DNA from: Aeromonas sobria
GTDB lineage: Bacteria > Pseudomonadota > Gammaproteobacteria > Enterobacterales > Aeromonadaceae
Direction of reading: 5' to 3'
Length of the DNA: 64,000 nucleotides
NCBI RefSeq assembly: GCF_000820145.1
Contig: NZ_CDBW01000017.1
Location: 248,001-312,000 of the forward strand
Shown here: one piece after another, positions 17,150 through 29,369 of the stretch
Layout: every line of letters begins with the position of its first letter
How positions within the stretch are numbered: position 1 is the first letter of the stretch
Program-made: the position numbers and the translations under genes
Notes under the pieces: generated by a model
The model's database searches: none
Told to the model about the DNA's origin: nothing
The model's input: only the letters and a program-made list of their open reading frames with translations

Positions 17150-18053
17150 GTCTGCCGATCCTGTCTCCGTGACGGTCACGCCCCAGGCGGGCGCACATAT
17201 CGCGGAGACAGCGGGGGAGTCCGTTCTCCCCCAAGCCATCCCATCCCCCATCGCGCGGGTACTGGGGCAGCCCTATCACGAGCTGCCCCAGGACTTGTTC
17301 ATCCCGCCCGATGCGCTTGAGGTGTTCCTCGATACCTTCGAGGGGCCGCTCGATCTGCTGCTCTACCTCATCCGGCGTCAGCAGCTTGATATCCTCAACC
17401 TGCCGATCCTGCAGATCACCGCCCAGTACATGGAGTATGTGGAGCTGATGCAGGGGCTCAACCTTGAGCTGGCGGCAGAGTATCTGCTGATGGCGGCTTG
17501 GCTCGCGGAGATCAAATCCCGTTTGCTGCTGCCCAAAGCGCCGGAGCTGGAAGATGAGGAGGAGGGGGAAGACCCGCGGGTTACCCTTATTCGTCGCCTG
17601 CAGGAGTACGAGCGGTTCAAAGTGGGGGGCGAGCGGCTCAATGAGCTGCCACGGGTGGAGCGGGAGATTTTTGTCGCCACCGCCTTGCCCCCCGATTTTG
17701 GCACTCTCAAACCACTGGCCCCCGATGTTTCGCTGGTTGAGCTCGCTCTTTATATGCAAAGTGTGGTAAAACGCGCGACTCATTTCGAACATCACCAGAT
17801 CCGCCGCGAACAGATCCCGACCCGGGTGCGCATGGCGGAGATCCTCGCCATGCTCTCGTTGGGCCAGACCTTGCGGCTAGAACAGGTGCTGCGTGCCGAA
17901 GAGGGGCGCATGGGGGTACTGGTGACGTTTTTGGCCCTGCTGGAGCTGTGCAAGGAACAGCTGATCTGGGTCCTGCAAGCCCAACCGTTGGGCCAAATCT
18001 ATTTTGCATTGGCCAGCCAGAGTGAGGAGGGCAACCATGGCGCTGCCCACTGA
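17121..18053 (+). CDS. scpA: Segregation and condensation protein ScpA
   Basis: Up to 310 residues. Kleisin subunit that bridges an SMC dimer and ScpB in chromosome condensation. The conserved core starts at about residue 65 with VFLDTFEGPLDLLLYLIRRQQLDILNLPI and continues with LNLELAAEYLLMAAWLAEIKSRLLLP; the C-terminal winged helix includes VLVTFLALLELCKEQLIW. The longest start (GTG 17121) overlaps yciO by 29 nt; an in-frame TTG at 17142 or GTG at 17169 is equally possible because the first ~60 residues are poorly conserved. Confidence 0.9.
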   Translation: MPGIRPRLSESADPVSVTVTPQAGAHIAETAGESVLPQAIPSPIARVLGQPYHELPQDLFIPPDALEVFLDTFEGPLDLLLYLIRRQQLDILNLPILQITAQYMEYVELMQGLNLELAAEYLLMAAWLAEIKSRLLLPKAPELEDEEEGEDPRVTLIRRLQEYERFKVGGERLNELPRVEREIFVATALPPDFGTLKPLAPDVSLVELALYMQSVVKRATHFEHHQIRREQIPTRVRMAEILAMLSLGQTLRLEQVLRAEEGRMGVLVTFLALLELCKEQLIWVLQAQPLGQIYFALASQSEEGNHGAAH

Positions 18054-18633
18054 ACGGCTCAAGACCTTGATCGAAGCGGCACTGTTCGTGGCCGGTCGCC
18101 CGCTCAACGTCAGCGAGCTGAAAAGCAGCGTGCTGGCCGATTATCCGGTGACCAGCCGCTATGTTCAGTTGTTGTTGGCCGAGATCAGGCAAGATTACAG
18201 TACGCGGGGGGTCGAGCTCAAAGAGGTCGCCTCCGGTTGGCGTTTTCAGGCGCGTCAGGAGTATGCCGAGGAGCTATCAAGGCTCTGGAGCGAGCGGGCG
18301 CCCCGCTATTCCCGCGCCGTGATGGAGACGCTGACGCTGATCGCCTATCGCCAGCCCATCACCCGTGCCGAGATCGAAGCGATCCGAGGGGTGGCGGTGT
18401 CGAGCCAGATAGTGAATACCTTGAAAGAGCGTGGTTGGGTGCGCAGCATCGGCCACAAAGAGGTAGCAGGCCGCCCCGAGCTGCTCGCCACCACCAGAGA
18501 GTTTCTGGATTATTTTAATCTGCAGAGTCTGGAGCAGCTCCCCGAGCTGGATCCGGATCTGCAACCCCCGTTGCCCCCCATGCCAATGGCGGAGGGTGGC
18601 AGCGATCAACAATCAGGTAACCCCGATGAGTGA
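18037..18633 (+). CDS. scpB: Segregation and condensation protein ScpB
   Basis: 198 residues from ATG 18037, chosen because GAGGAGG precedes it inside the end of scpA (17-nt overlap). Two winged-helix domains are visible: [21 protein letters not shown], and [28 protein letters not shown], the family signature, then [25 protein letters not shown]. ScpB dimers bind the ScpA linker. The C-terminal tail is acidic and proline-rich and overlaps the start of rluB by 8 nt. Confidence 0.93.
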   Translation: MALPTERLKTLIEAALFVAGRPLNVSELKSSVLADYPVTSRYVQLLLAEIRQDYSTRGVELKEVASGWRFQARQEYAEELSRLWSERAPRYSRAVMETLTLIAYRQPITRAEIEAIRGVAVSSQIVNTLKERGWVRSIGHKEVAGRPELLATTREFLDYFNLQSLEQLPELDPDLQPPLPPMPMAEGGSDQQSGNPDE

Positions 18634-19549
18634 AAAACTGCAAAAAGTGTTGGCCCGCGCGGGTCACGGCTCCCGTCGTGAGATGGAGGCCCTGATCACC
18701 GCAGGTCGGGTCAGTGTGGATGGCAAGGTCGCCACACTGGGGGATCGCGTCGAAGTGAACGCCGTGATCCGGGTAGATGGTCACCAGATCAAGACCCGTG
18801 CCGCGGAAGAGGTCATCTGCCGCGTGCTGGCTTATCACAAGCCGGAAGGGGAGATGTGTACCCGTCACGATCCGGAAGGTCGTCCCACCGTGTTTGATCG
18901 TCTGCCCAAGATGGAAGGTGCCCGCTGGATTGCGGTTGGCCGCCTTGACGTCAACACCTCCGGTCTGTTGCTGTTCACCACCGACGGTGAGCTGGCCAAC
19001 CGCCTGATGCACCCGAGCCACCAGGTAGAGCGTGAATACGCGGTACGTGTGTTTGGCGAGATCACCGAAGCCATGCTGCAGCGCCTGCGCAAGGGCGTGC
19101 AGCTGGAAGATGGCACCGCCAAGTTCAACAAGATCAAACCGGCTGGCGGCGAAGGTCTGAACCAGTGGTTCAACGTCACCCTGACCGAAGGTCGCAACCG
19201 TGAAGTGCGCCGTCTGTGGGAATCACAGGAAGTGCAGGTGAGCCGCCTGATGCGGATCCGTTACGGTGACGTGACCCTGGATCGTGGCATCCCCCGTGGT
19301 GGCTGGCAGGAGCTGAAACTGCCGGAAGTGAACTACCTGCGTGGTCTGGTGCATCTGCAGCCGGAGACCGAATCCAAGGTTGACCTGCAACAAGATGGCA
19401 AAACCAGCCGTCACAAGCAGGCCGCCCAGATCCGCCGCGCCGTCAAGCGTCACAAGGATATGCAAGGCATGGAGCCGCGCGCCCGCAGCACCACCGCCCG
19501 TCGCAAGCCGCAAGCCTCTACCCGCAACTCGGGTACCGGCAGCAAGTAA
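18626..19549 (+). CDS. rluB: 23S rRNA pseudouridine(2605) synthase
   Basis: 307 residues from ATG 18626 after an AGGTAA site. An N-terminal S4 RNA-binding domain ([22 protein letters not shown]) is followed by the RsuA-type catalytic domain with [20 protein letters not shown], catalytic D108, then [16 protein letters not shown]-like sequence and [14 protein letters not shown]. The basic C-terminal extension (after ~245) is typical of RluB as opposed to RluE/RluF. Last gene of the yciO-scpA-scpB-rluB run; a strong terminator follows. Confidence 0.93.
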   Translation: MSEKLQKVLARAGHGSRREMEALITAGRVSVDGKVATLGDRVEVNAVIRVDGHQIKTRAAEEVICRVLAYHKPEGEMCTRHDPEGRPTVFDRLPKMEGARWIAVGRLDVNTSGLLLFTTDGELANRLMHPSHQVEREYAVRVFGEITEAMLQRLRKGVQLEDGTAKFNKIKPAGGEGLNQWFNVTLTEGRNREVRRLWESQEVQVSRLMRIRYGDVTLDRGIPRGGWQELKLPEVNYLRGLVHLQPETESKVDLQQDGKTSRHKQAAQIRRAVKRHKDMQGMEPRARSTTARRKPQASTRNSGTGSK

Positions 19550-19606
19550 GCTGCAACGCGTTGCGAACTGCGCGCTGACAAAGAGCGCGCAGTCGGCCAA
19601 GCAAAA

Positions 19607-19638
19607 GGCCCGCACCTTATGGTGCGGGCCTTTTTTTT
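19607..19638 (+). terminator. Terminator after rluB
   Basis: GGCCCGCACC / GGTGCGGGCC with a TTAT loop (19607-19630), then eight T. A second hairpin of CTGCGCGCT-type arms lies just before it (~19568-19592). Confidence 0.93.
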
Positions 19639-19785
19639 AGCTGTGACGACGACCCGGTCTCTTGCAAGTGCGTCGGGAAGGGGGGTGTGGCCTTTATGTC
19701 ACTTCTTCGTCCGCAGACGCGCCGCCGTGGTTGCCCTGCCCGAGCTGGCTTGCTAGCCTGTGCGGCTCTGATAGAGGAGTGAACG

Positions 19786-20652
19786 ATGAGTAAGGTACTT
19801 GATGAGTTGCTGGCGTTGCTGGCGCTTGAAAAAATCGAGGAGGGCCTGTTTCGGGGCCAGAGCCAGGATCTCGGTCTGCGGGCCGTGTTTGGCGGACAGG
19901 TAATGGGGCAGGCCTTGTCAGCCGCCAAGCAGACGGTCGAGAGTGGTCGTCAGGTTCACAGTTTTCACTCCTACTTCCTGCGTCCGGGGGATGTGACCCG
20001 CCCCATCGTCTATGACGTGGAGAATATCCGCGACGGCCAGACCGTCTCCACCCGCCGGGTCAAGGCGATTCAGGGCGGCAAGCCGATCTTCTATCTCAAC
20101 GCCTCGTTTCAGGTGCCGGCCGATGGCTTCGAGCATCAGGCGCAGATGCCCACCGGCATCACCCCGCCGGAGGAGCTCAAGAGCGAGCTGGAGCTGGTGC
20201 GCCCCTACGAGAATCTGATCCCGGCCTCCCTGCGGGACAAGATCCTCTGCGAGCAGCCCATCGAGATGCGCCCGGTGACGCTGGTCGACCCTATTCGCCC
20301 GACGGTGCAGGATCCGGTGCGCCACGTCTGGTTTAAGGCCAACGGCCAGATGCCTGACGATCTGCGGATCCACAAATACCTGCTGGCCTACGCCTCCGAC
20401 TTCAACTTCCTGCTCACTTCCCTGCAGCCCCACGGGGTGTCGTACTGGGAGCCGGGGATGCAGGTGGCGACCATCGATCACTCCATGTGGTTCCACCGGG
20501 ATTTCCGCTTCGACGACTGGCTGCTCTACGTGGTAGACAGCCCGAGCGCCAGCGGCGGTCGCGGTCTGGTGCGCGGCCAGTTCTTTACCCGTGACGGCAT
20601 GCTGGTGGCGAGCACAATGCAAGAAGGGGTGATCCGCCGTCGCGGTAGTTAA
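19786..20652 (+). CDS. tesB: Acyl-CoA thioesterase II
   Basis: 288 residues. Double-hotdog thioesterase releasing free fatty acids and CoA from acyl-CoA. Family signatures: [69 protein letters not shown] (catalytic Asp region), [14 protein letters not shown] and [19 protein letters not shown] with the C-terminal catalytic Gln. The GAGGAG-type site precedes ATG 19786. The gene stands alone between two terminators. Confidence 0.95.
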   Translation: MSKVLDELLALLALEKIEEGLFRGQSQDLGLRAVFGGQVMGQALSAAKQTVESGRQVHSFHSYFLRPGDVTRPIVYDVENIRDGQTVSTRRVKAIQGGKPIFYLNASFQVPADGFEHQAQMPTGITPPEELKSELELVRPYENLIPASLRDKILCEQPIEMRPVTLVDPIRPTVQDPVRHVWFKANGQMPDDLRIHKYLLAYASDFNFLLTSLQPHGVSYWEPGMQVATIDHSMWFHRDFRFDDWLLYVVDSPSASGGRGLVRGQFFTRDGMLVASTMQEGVIRRRGS

Positions 20653-20669
20653 GTCGCGCAGTGGTTAGC

Positions 20670-20699
20670 AAAACGGGGTGGCTTGGGCCACCCCGTTTT
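20670..20699. terminator. Bidirectional terminator between tesB and aceK
   Basis: AAAACGGGGTGG pairs perfectly with CCACCCCGTTTT around a 6-nt loop. The gene on each side converges on it. Confidence 0.9.
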
Positions 20700-20728
20700 C
20701 ATTTCTGCCATTCGCGTTGGCGAGCCGG

Positions 20729-22513
<1,785 letters not shown>

Positions 22514-22539
22514 TCACACGTCTGGCCACTATCGCAACA

Positions 22540-22557
22540 TTCAAACGTCTGTTCAAG
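22540..22557. promoter_or_regulatory. Possible PsrA-like site upstream of aceK
   Basis: TTCAAAC-GTCT-GTTCAAG has the same CAAAC-N4-GTT layout as the operator upstream of psrA, but the right arm differs at two positions. It lies between aceK and yjtD, which are divergent. Weak evidence. Confidence 0.25.
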
Positions 22558-22662
22558 TGGCAATTTTCGGGGATAAACGGTAAATTGCGCCCCTGTTTTG
22601 CTGATGGTTTAGCGACTGTTTGCTGTCTGTTTGAGAGGCCGTCCGGCCTGTGAGGAAACCCG

Positions 22663-23367
22663 ATGAAGCTCTATTTTGTCCTGGTGGCACCTGCCCGTCC
22701 TGCGAATGTGGGGGCTGCTGCCCGCGCCATGAAAACCATGGGATTCGATGCCATGCGACTGGTGGCGAGCCGGGTACACGAAGAGGAGGAGGCGAGCTGG
22801 GTGGCCCACGGTGCCCAGGAGATCCTGACCCAGGCCGAGGCTTTTGACACCCTGCCCGAGGCGCTGGCGGACATGGATCTGGTGATCGCCACCACCGCCC
22901 GTGAACGCGGTCGCTACCAGCACTACCTCACCCCCAGGGAGATCCGCGAGCAGATCCGCGCCAAGCCATCCCTTGGCAAGGTGGCCATCGTCTTTGGTTG
23001 CGAGGAGTCGGGGCTCTCCAACGAGCAGCTGGCCGAGGTCGATCTCATCAGCTATCTGCCCCTCAAGGTGAGCTACCCGTCGCTCAATCTGGGGCAGGCG
23101 ATCATGCTCTACGCCTACGAGATGAGTCAGCTGGTGGATGAGCTCAATGCCGACAGCGCCGCTGTGGTAGCAGAAAATTTTGATAATGCCGGGCAGGTTC
23201 GGGTGCTGAAAAGCAAAACAGCAGAATTGCTTGGTGAACTCGGAGTTTCGCAGGATGAAAAACTGCATCAATGGGTGATGGACCGGGTGCCCATGCTGCC
23301 GCAGCGGGATTTGAACATGCTCCACCTGCTCTGCAAAGACCTTGCGCGCCGCTTTGGGCGCAAGTAG
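22663..23367 (+). CDS. yjtD: SPOUT-family RNA methyltransferase YjtD (TrmJ-like)
   Basis: 234 residues. TrmH/SPOUT fold: YFVLVAPARPANVGAAARAMKTMGFD at the N-terminus, and the knotted cofactor site in VAIVFGCEESGLSNEQL and PSLNLGQAIMLYAYE. These match E. coli YjtD (LasT), a TrmJ paralogue with no firm substrate; TrmJ itself methylates tRNA position 32. The position immediately upstream of the thr leader repeats the enteric yjtD-thrL order and supports YjtD over TrmJ. Confidence 0.88.
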   Translation: MKLYFVLVAPARPANVGAAARAMKTMGFDAMRLVASRVHEEEEASWVAHGAQEILTQAEAFDTLPEALADMDLVIATTARERGRYQHYLTPREIREQIRAKPSLGKVAIVFGCEESGLSNEQLAEVDLISYLPLKVSYPSLNLGQAIMLYAYEMSQLVDELNADSAAVVAENFDNAGQVRVLKSKTAELLGELGVSQDEKLHQWVMDRVPMLPQRDLNMLHLLCKDLARRFGRK

Positions 23368-23381
23368 AGAAGAGGTTTAAG

Positions 23382-23411
23382 TTGACAGCCCATCGCCCGC
23401 CGCGGTATTGC
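23382..23411 (+). promoter_or_regulatory. thr operon promoter
   Basis: A perfect -35 TTGACA (23382-23387), 18-nt spacer and -10-like TATTGC (23406-23411) lie ~32 nt ahead of the thrL start. The spacing and distance fit a sigma70 promoter. Confidence 0.55.
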
Positions 23412-23442
23412 TAAAAGCCAGTTTCGTTCACGAGTGTTCGTC

Positions 23443-23517
23443 ATGCAGCTATTCACCAACATCATCACCACCACCATTATTACCGGTACCACCACAGGTG
23501 GCACTGGGGCCGGTTGA
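23443..23517 (+). CDS. thrL: thr operon leader peptide
   Basis: 24 codons starting MQLFTNIITTTIITGTTTGG and ending at TGA 23515-23517. Nine threonine and four isoleucine codons make it a textbook thr leader, sensing both charged tRNAs. The region around its start (TGTTCGTCA, ~23436-23444) can pair with TGACGAACA just after the stop (23523-23531), giving an alternative structure to the attenuator that follows. Confidence 0.93.
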   Translation: MQLFTNIITTTIITGTTTGGTGAG

Positions 23518-23543
23518 TGCGCTGACGAACAAGCACAGAAATC

Positions 23544-23579
23544 AAAAAAGGCCCGTACCCACCCAGTACGGGCCTTTTT
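23544..23579 (+). terminator. thr attenuator terminator
   Basis: GGCCCGTAC (23550-23558) pairs with GTACGGGCC (23566-23574), flanked by A-run and T-run. It lies between thrL and thrA, as required for attenuation. Confidence 0.9.
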
Positions 23580-23630
23580 GTTGGATTGGTTTTTAGATTG
23601 AATTTCATAGATTTACAGGGAGAGAAAGCG

Positions 23631-26090
23631 ATGAGAGTGTTGAAATTTGGCGGGTCTTCACTGGCCGATGCAGAGCGTTTTTTACGGGTGGCCGATATCG
23701 CGGTCAACACCCACGGCCAATCTCAGGTAGCCCTGGTGCTGTCTGCTCCTGCCAAGGTGACCAATCATCTGGTGGCGCTGGTGGAACAGACCAGTCGCGG
23801 CATGGATGCCAGTTCCACCCTGTTTGAAGTGAACGGCATCTTCTCCCGCCTGCTGGCCGGATTGAAGGCGGCCTATCCGGCGCTCGATGACAAGGCGCTG
23901 CTGTCCCGTCTCACCGCCGAGCTGGATCAGGTGGAGCGGCTGATGCAGGGCATTCGTCTGCTGGGCCTCTGCCCGGACAACGTGCAGGCGCGCATTCTGA
24001 GCCGTGGCGAGAACCTCTCCATCGCCTTTATGCACGAGTTGCTGCGGGTGCGCGGTCTGGAAGTGGCTCTGATCGTGCCGGAAGAGCTGCTGGCCACCGA
24101 TGGCGGCTATCTGGAGGCACACGTCGATATCGAAGCCTCCCGCCTGCGCTTTGCCGCCAAGGGATTACGCAGCGACTGCCTTTACTTGATGCCGGGCTTT
24201 ACCGGCGGCAGCGACAAGGGCGAAACCGTGCTGCTGGGCCGCAACGGTTCCGACTACTCCGCCGCCGTGCTGGCTGCCTGTGTCGATGCCGAGTGCTGCG
24301 AGATCTGGACTGACGTCGAGGGCTGCTACAGCTGCGACCCCCGTCTGGTGCCGGATGCCTATCTGCTGAAAACTCTCTCCTACAAGGAGGCGATGGAGCT
24401 CTCCTACTTCGGCGCCAAGGTGCTGCACCCGAAAACCATCGCGCCGGTGGCCCAGTTCCATATTCCCTGCCTCATCAAGAACAGCTTCAACCCGCAAGGG
24501 GCGGGCACTCTGATTGGCCCCGAGAGCGGCGATGATGACCTGAAAGTGAAGGCCATCTCCGACTTGTCCGGCATGTGTATGTTCAACGTCTCCGGCCCCG
24601 GCATGAAGGGGATGGTCGGCATGGCCGGTCGCATCTTCTCCGCCGTCTCCCGCGCCGGGGTCAGCATCGTGCTGATCACCCAGTCATCCTCCGAATACAG
24701 CGTCAGCTTCTGTATCCACAGCTACGACCAGGACAAGACCCGCAAGGTGCTGGAGCGCGAGTTCGAGCTCGAATTCAAAAACCAGCTGCTGGAGCCGCTG
24801 GATATCATCAGCGATCTGGCGATCATCTCCCTCATCGGTGACGGCATGCGCACCAGCAAAGGGATGGCGGCCCGCTTCTTCACTTCGCTGGCGCAAGCCT
24901 CCATCAATATCGTCGCCATCGCCCAAGGCTCCAGCGAGCGCTCCATCTCGGCGGTAGTGCGGGATCGCAAGGTGGCGGAAGCCATCAAGGCGTGTCACCA
25001 GAACTTCTTTGGCAGCCAGCAGTTTATCGATCTCTTTGTGGTCGGGGTCGGTGGCGTCGGCGCCGCGCTGGTGGATCAGATCGCCCGCCAGCAACCGGTA
25101 CTGGCCGAGCAGGGCACTGGTCTGCGGGTGGTGGGCATCGCCAACAGCCGCCAGATGGCGGTCAACAAGGATGGCCTGAACCTCGCCAACTGGCGCGAAC
25201 AGCTGGTGGAATCCCGTGACAGCTTCTCGCTGGAAGGGGTGAAAAAGCTGGTGGAGGATAGCCACATCATCAACCCGGTGATCGTTGACTGCACCTCCTC
25301 CGAGGCAGTTGCCGTCCAGTATGCCGACTTCCTGGCCGCCGGTTTCCATGTGGTCACCCCGAACAAGAAGGCCAACACCGGCTCGCTCGATTACTACAAG
25401 GCGCTGCGCCGCACCGCTCGCCAGACCCGTCGCAAGTTCCTGTATGAAACCAACGTCGGCGCGGGCCTGCCGGTTATCGAGAACCTGCAAAACCTCATCA
25501 AGGCCGGTGACAAGCTGCGTGCCTTCGACGGCATCCTGTCGGGTTCGCTCTCCTTTATCTTCGGCAAGCTGGACGAAGGGATGGCCTTCTCTGAAGCCAC
25601 CAAGATTGCTCGTGGCAACGGCTTTACCGAGCCGGATCCCCGCGACGATCTCAACGGCATGGATGTGGCGCGCAAGCTGCTGATCCTGGCCCGTGAGGCC
25701 GGCATGGCGCTGGAACTCTCCGATGTCGAAGTGGAGCAGGCGCTGCCGCCGGGCTTTGACGCCAGCGGCGATGTAGAAGCCTTTATGGCCCGTCTGCCCG
25801 AAGCGGACGGCTGGTTCCGCGACCAGTTCGCCGCGGCGCAAGCTCAGGGCAAGGTGCTGCGCTATGTGGGCTCCATCGAGGGTGGCAAGTGCAAGGTCGC
25901 CATCAAGGCGGTCGGTGGCGACGAGCCGCTGTTCAAGGTCAAAGACGGGGAGAACGCGCTCGCCTTCTTCTCCACCTACTACCAGCCGATCCCGCTGGTG
26001 CTGCGCGGCTATGGCGCCGGTACCGAAGTGACAGCCGCTGGCGTCTTTGCCGACGTGCTGCGCACCCAGAACTGGAAGCAGGAGTTGTAA
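23631..26090 (+). CDS. thrA: Bifunctional aspartokinase I / homoserine dehydrogenase I
   Basis: 819 residues from ATG 23631 after AGGGAGAG. The N-terminal aspartokinase begins [17 protein letters not shown] and has [15 protein letters not shown] and [11 protein letters not shown]-type regulatory repeats follow (~310-460: [39 protein letters not shown]). The homoserine dehydrogenase starts ~465 with [15 protein letters not shown], then [15 protein letters not shown] and [29 protein letters not shown]. It catalyses steps 1 and 3 of aspartate-to-threonine synthesis, with threonine feedback known for the family. Confidence 0.97.
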   Translation: MRVLKFGGSSLADAERFLRVADIAVNTHGQSQVALVLSAPAKVTNHLVALVEQTSRGMDASSTLFEVNGIFSRLLAGLKAAYPALDDKALLSRLTAELDQVERLMQGIRLLGLCPDNVQARILSRGENLSIAFMHELLRVRGLEVALIVPEELLATDGGYLEAHVDIEASRLRFAAKGLRSDCLYLMPGFTGGSDKGETVLLGRNGSDYSAAVLAACVDAECCEIWTDVEGCYSCDPRLVPDAYLLKTLSYKEAMELSYFGAKVLHPKTIAPVAQFHIPCLIKNSFNPQGAGTLIGPESGDDDLKVKAISDLSGMCMFNVSGPGMKGMVGMAGRIFSAVSRAGVSIVLITQSSSEYSVSFCIHSYDQDKTRKVLEREFELEFKNQLLEPLDIISDLAIISLIGDGMRTSKGMAARFFTSLAQASINIVAIAQGSSERSISAVVRDRKVAEAIKACHQNFFGSQQFIDLFVVGVGGVGAALVDQIARQQPVLAEQGTGLRVVGIANSRQMAVNKDGLNLANWREQLVESRDSFSLEGVKKLVEDSHIINPVIVDCTSSEAVAVQYADFLAAGFHVVTPNKKANTGSLDYYKALRRTARQTRRKFLYETNVGAGLPVIENLQNLIKAGDKLRAFDGILSGSLSFIFGKLDEGMAFSEATKIARGNGFTEPDPRDDLNGMDVARKLLILAREAGMALELSDVEVEQALPPGFDASGDVEAFMARLPEADGWFRDQFAAAQAQGKVLRYVGSIEGGKCKVAIKAVGGDEPLFKVKDGENALAFFSTYYQPIPLVLRGYGAGTEVTAAGVFADVLRTQNWKQEL

Positions 26091-26092
26091 GC

Positions 26093-27085
26093 ATGAGTTC
26101 AGACATGTACCAGGGCGGCAGCGTCGTTGCCTACGCTCCCGCCTCCAGCGCTAACCTGAGCGTGGGATTCGATGTACTGGGGGCGGCGCTCGCCCCCGTG
26201 GATGGCTCTCTGCTCGGTGATCGGGTGCAGGTGAAAGCCCCTCTCCCAGCAACAGCGGTGCCATTTGCGCTCTCATCCGTGGGCCGCTACGCCCACAAGC
26301 TGCCGGATGATCCGAAAAAGAATATCCTGTTCGACTGCTGGGTAGCCTATGGCGAGGCGCTGGAGAAGCGCGGCCTTAAACTCAAGCCACTTGAAATGGT
26401 GCTGGAGAAGAACCTGCCGGTCGGCTCGGGTCTGGGTTCCAGCGCCTGTAGCGTGGTGGCGGCCCTTGAAGGGCTCAACGCCTTCCATGGCGCGCCGCTC
26501 AATGAGCACGACATGCTGCTGCTGATGGGGGAGATGGAAGGTCGCATCTCCGGCTCCGTTCATTACGACAACGTGGCCCCCTGTTATCTCGGTGGCATGC
26601 AGCTGGTGCTGGAAGAGCACGGCGTTATCAGCCAGGGCATTCCGGTGTTCGAGCAGTGGTACTGGGTGGTTTGCTACCCGGGTACCGTGGTCTCCACCGC
26701 CGCGGCCCGCGCCATCCTGCCGGCCCAATATCGCCGTCAGGATTGCCTCACCTACGGTCGTCGGCTGGCTGCCTTTGTGCACGCCAGCTACACCGGGCAG
26801 GAGGGATTGGCCGCCAGCGTTCTGAAAGACGTGATTGCCGAACCTTACCGCGCGGCGCTGATTGAAGGCTTTGCTGAGGTGCGGGCGCAGGCGGCCCAGA
26901 ACGGGGCGCTGGCCACCGGCATCTCAGGCTCCGGTCCCACCGTGTTTGTGGTGATGAAGGATCTGGCGCAGGCCGAGCGGATGAAAGATTGGATGGAAGC
27001 ACATTTCGTGCAGAACGAAGATGGATTTGCCCGGGTCTGCAAATTGGACATGGCCGGGGCACGGGTAACAGGAAGCGAGCTATGA
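26093..27085 (+). CDS. thrB: Homoserine kinase
   Basis: 330 residues from ATG 26093, two nt after the thrA stop and preceded by GGAGTTG. GHMP kinase motifs: [23 protein letters not shown] (motif 1), [21 protein letters not shown] (the phosphate loop) and [12 protein letters not shown] (motif 3). It phosphorylates homoserine for ThrC. A longer in-frame extension back into thrA exists but lacks homology, so it is rejected as the start. The stop overlaps the thrC start (ATGA). Confidence 0.96.
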   Translation: MSSDMYQGGSVVAYAPASSANLSVGFDVLGAALAPVDGSLLGDRVQVKAPLPATAVPFALSSVGRYAHKLPDDPKKNILFDCWVAYGEALEKRGLKLKPLEMVLEKNLPVGSGLGSSACSVVAALEGLNAFHGAPLNEHDMLLLMGEMEGRISGSVHYDNVAPCYLGGMQLVLEEHGVISQGIPVFEQWYWVVCYPGTVVSTAAARAILPAQYRRQDCLTYGRRLAAFVHASYTGQEGLAASVLKDVIAEPYRAALIEGFAEVRAQAAQNGALATGISGSGPTVFVVMKDLAQAERMKDWMEAHFVQNEDGFARVCKLDMAGARVTGSEL

Positions 27086-28368
27086 ATCTTTACAATATCA
27101 AGGACAAGAGTGAACAGGTGAGCTTCGCGCAGGCGGTGCGTCAGGGGCTGGGTCGCGATCAGGGGCTCTTCTTCCCCGAAGTGATTGCGCCGCTGGCCGA
27201 TGTGGATGCCCTGCTCGATCTGCCGCTGGCCGAACGCTCTGCCCGCATCATCAGCCACCTGCTGGGGGACGAAGTGCCCGCCGCCAAGGTGAGCGAGCTT
27301 ATCAACGCCGCCTTCACCTTCCCGGCGCCGCTGGTGAAGCTCAAGGATGGCTCCGATCGCAAGATATATGCCCTCGAACTGTTCCACGGCCCGACCCTGG
27401 CGTTCAAGGATTTCGGCGGTCGCTTTATGGCCCAGTGCCTCGCGGCCTTTAGAACCAACGACAAGATCACCATACTCACCGCCACCTCCGGCGACACCGG
27501 CGCCGCCGTGGCCCACGCCTTCTATGGGCTGGAGGGGATCGAGGTGGTGATCCTCTACCCGAAGGGCAAGATCAGCCCCTTGCAGGAGAAGCTCTTCTGC
27601 ACCCTCGGCGGCAATATCCGCACCATCGCCATCGACGGCGACTTCGATGCCTGTCAGGCGCTGGTGAAAGATGCCTTCGATGACGAGGCGCTGAAAAAGG
27701 CGATTGGCCTCAACTCCGCCAACTCCATCAATATCAGCCGTCTGCTGGCGCAGGTTTGCTACTACTTCGAGGCGCTGGCCCAGTTGCCGAAAGCGGATCG
27801 CGCCAAGGCGGTTATTAGCGTGCCATCCGGCAACTTTGGCAACCTCACCGCAGGACTCATTGCCAAGGCGCTGGGGCTGCCGGTGAAGCGCTTTATCGCC
27901 GCCACCAACGCCAACGATACCGTGCCGCGCTACCTCAAATCCGGTCAGTGGGAGCCGCATCAGACAGTGGCTACCCTGTCGAATGCCATGGATGTCAGCC
28001 GCCCCAATAACTGGCCACGAGTAGAGGAGCTCTGTCGTCGCAACCGCTGGGCGCTGGAGACCTTGGGCTCCGGCATGCGCAGCGACGCCCAGACTCGCAA
28101 TGCCCTCAAACGCCTGCATCAGCTGGATTACCTCTGTGAGCCCCACGGCGCCATAGCCTGGGATCTGCTGGGGGAACAGCTGGCCGAGGACGAAGTGGGG
28201 GTGTTCCTCTGCACCGCCCATCCCGCCAAGTTCAAGGAGTCGGTAGACGAGATCCTCAATCTCGATGTGCCGCTGCCCGGCCCGCTGGCCAAACATGCCG
28301 AGCTGCCGCTGCTCTCCGTTAATTTGCCTGCGGAGTTTGCTCAGTTAAGGGAGTTTTTGGTGGACTAA
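27082..28368 (+). CDS. thrC: Threonine synthase
   Basis: 428 residues from ATG 27082. PLP enzyme converting O-phosphohomoserine to threonine. The PLP lysine is K109 in [19 protein letters not shown]; the phosphate-binding and substrate loops include [44 protein letters not shown] and [15 protein letters not shown]. The start overlaps the thrB stop by 4 nt. The operon ends with the terminator at 28399-28426. Confidence 0.97.
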   Translation: MNLYNIKDKSEQVSFAQAVRQGLGRDQGLFFPEVIAPLADVDALLDLPLAERSARIISHLLGDEVPAAKVSELINAAFTFPAPLVKLKDGSDRKIYALELFHGPTLAFKDFGGRFMAQCLAAFRTNDKITILTATSGDTGAAVAHAFYGLEGIEVVILYPKGKISPLQEKLFCTLGGNIRTIAIDGDFDACQALVKDAFDDEALKKAIGLNSANSINISRLLAQVCYYFEALAQLPKADRAKAVISVPSGNFGNLTAGLIAKALGLPVKRFIAATNANDTVPRYLKSGQWEPHQTVATLSNAMDVSRPNNWPRVEELCRRNRWALETLGSGMRSDAQTRNALKRLHQLDYLCEPHGAIAWDLLGEQLAEDEVGVFLCTAHPAKFKESVDEILNLDVPLPGPLAKHAELPLLSVNLPAEFAQLREFLVD

Positions 28369-28398
28369 GCCGCCTAGCTGAGATAACCGATAGAAATA

Positions 28399-28426
28399 AA
28401 AATCCCCCGGTAACGGGGGATTTTTT
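28399..28426. terminator. Terminator between thrC and the Doc-type gene
   Basis: AATCCCCCG / CGGGGGATT with a GTAA loop and a six-T run on the plus strand; an A-run on the left makes it usable from the minus strand too. Confidence 0.9.
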
Positions 28427-28432
28427 ATGGCA

Positions 28433-29164
28433 TTAGATTTTTGCTAGCTCACGCATTACTTTGTCTCGCATCTTCATAAAGCGACCTAGCGTTTGGTCAA
28501 AGCCTCGATCACCATAGAAAGCATAACTATCAACGCCATATTCAGCTGTAAGCTTTAATTTCTTCCTTAGCTTAGATACATATTGTTTGTCATAATCTTC
28601 CTTCCCTTTGCTTCCTTTCTGCAGAATTGTTGTTACTACACGACCATTTTGTATTACATCATGAGTTCTTCCCATGCAGTCAGAAACTTCAAAATCAAAT
28701 CCAATCAATATTTCTTTTAGGTCTGAAAACTTCAGTTGGTTTTCACCATTTTTACGGCGTCTTGAATTACACATAAGCCAGTATGAGATTATGCCCAACT
28801 CATTGACTCGATCTTCTGATAGTTCATGTGCAGCAGCTTGTCTAGTAAATTCAAATAAATCCTCATCAGAGGCGGAGTTAAGTAAGTAACCATTTTCACT
28901 TAGATATACAAGAGTAGATAGTAGAGCTACACGCTTATTTCCATTATGAAAACAATGATTATTTATTAGTGAGTGAAATAATGCAGCAGCTTTATCAAAT
29001 ATACTGTCGTAGGCGTCAACTCCTCCCGCACTCATAAATGGTCTATTCACTGCAGAATCCAATAAAAGTTCATTTTTAATTCCAGGTGGCGAGACTGGAT
29101 CATCACTATCGCTAAAATATCTTGTCAGGTAATTGTGCATAAAAATAACTTGCTTTGTATTCAT
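28433..29164 (-). CDS. Doc/Fic-family protein with a C-terminal extension
   Basis: 243 residues, AT-rich against GC-rich neighbours. Residues ~1-125 form a Doc-type Fic domain: HxFxxGNKR is intact as HCFHNGNKR (70-78), followed by VALLSTLVYLSENGY. Fic proteins transfer AMP or phosphate to target proteins; Doc toxins of this group act on EF-Tu. The glycine and asparagine in N-G-N-K-R resemble AMPylating Fic as much as Doc. Residues ~140-243 (FSDLKEILIGFDFEVSDCMG...THDVIQNGRVVTTIL) are extra; a HicA-like small fold is a weak possibility. No antitoxin gene is visible beside it. The start at 29164 has a modest upstream site. Confidence 0.78.
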   Translation of the reverse strand: MNTKQVIFMHNYLTRYFSDSDDPVSPPGIKNELLLDSAVNRPFMSAGGVDAYDSIFDKAAALFHSLINNHCFHNGNKRVALLSTLVYLSENGYLLNSASDEDLFEFTRQAAAHELSEDRVNELGIISYWLMCNSRRRKNGENQLKFSDLKEILIGFDFEVSDCMGRTHDVIQNGRVVTTILQKGSKGKEDYDKQYVSKLRKKLKLTAEYGVDSYAFYGDRGFDQTLGRFMKMRDKVMRELAKI

Positions 29165-29194
29165 AATGTCCTCATCTATCTGTCTAGTTATCTA

Positions 29195-29343
29195 GTAGGT
29201 TGGTGCTGAACGAAGTGAAGCCCAACGTTTACCGTGAAAGCTAAATTTGGTTGCTGATTTTATATTGCAACGATTTCTATCGTATTTTTTTTGGAATCAT
29301 CTCTCCCATTTGTTGGGCTTCGCTGCGCTCAGCGCCAACCTAC
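29195..29343. repeat. REP pair flanking the 3' side of the RAYT gene
   Basis: Left unit 29195-29227 begins GTAGGTTGGTGCTGAACG and ends CCCAACG; it then shares GTTTACC with the unit at 7118. The right unit 29312-29343 is inverted, from GTTGGGCTTCGCTGCGCTC to CCAACCTAC, and can fold on itself through GCGCTCAGCGC. Confidence 0.82.
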
Positions 29344-29369
29344 AAAAATATGCCAAACCGAAAATATTA

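Noticed and set aside
25889-26092. Extension of thrB back into thrA
   Set aside because: It is the shadow of thrA in another frame; homology to homoserine kinase starts just after 26093.
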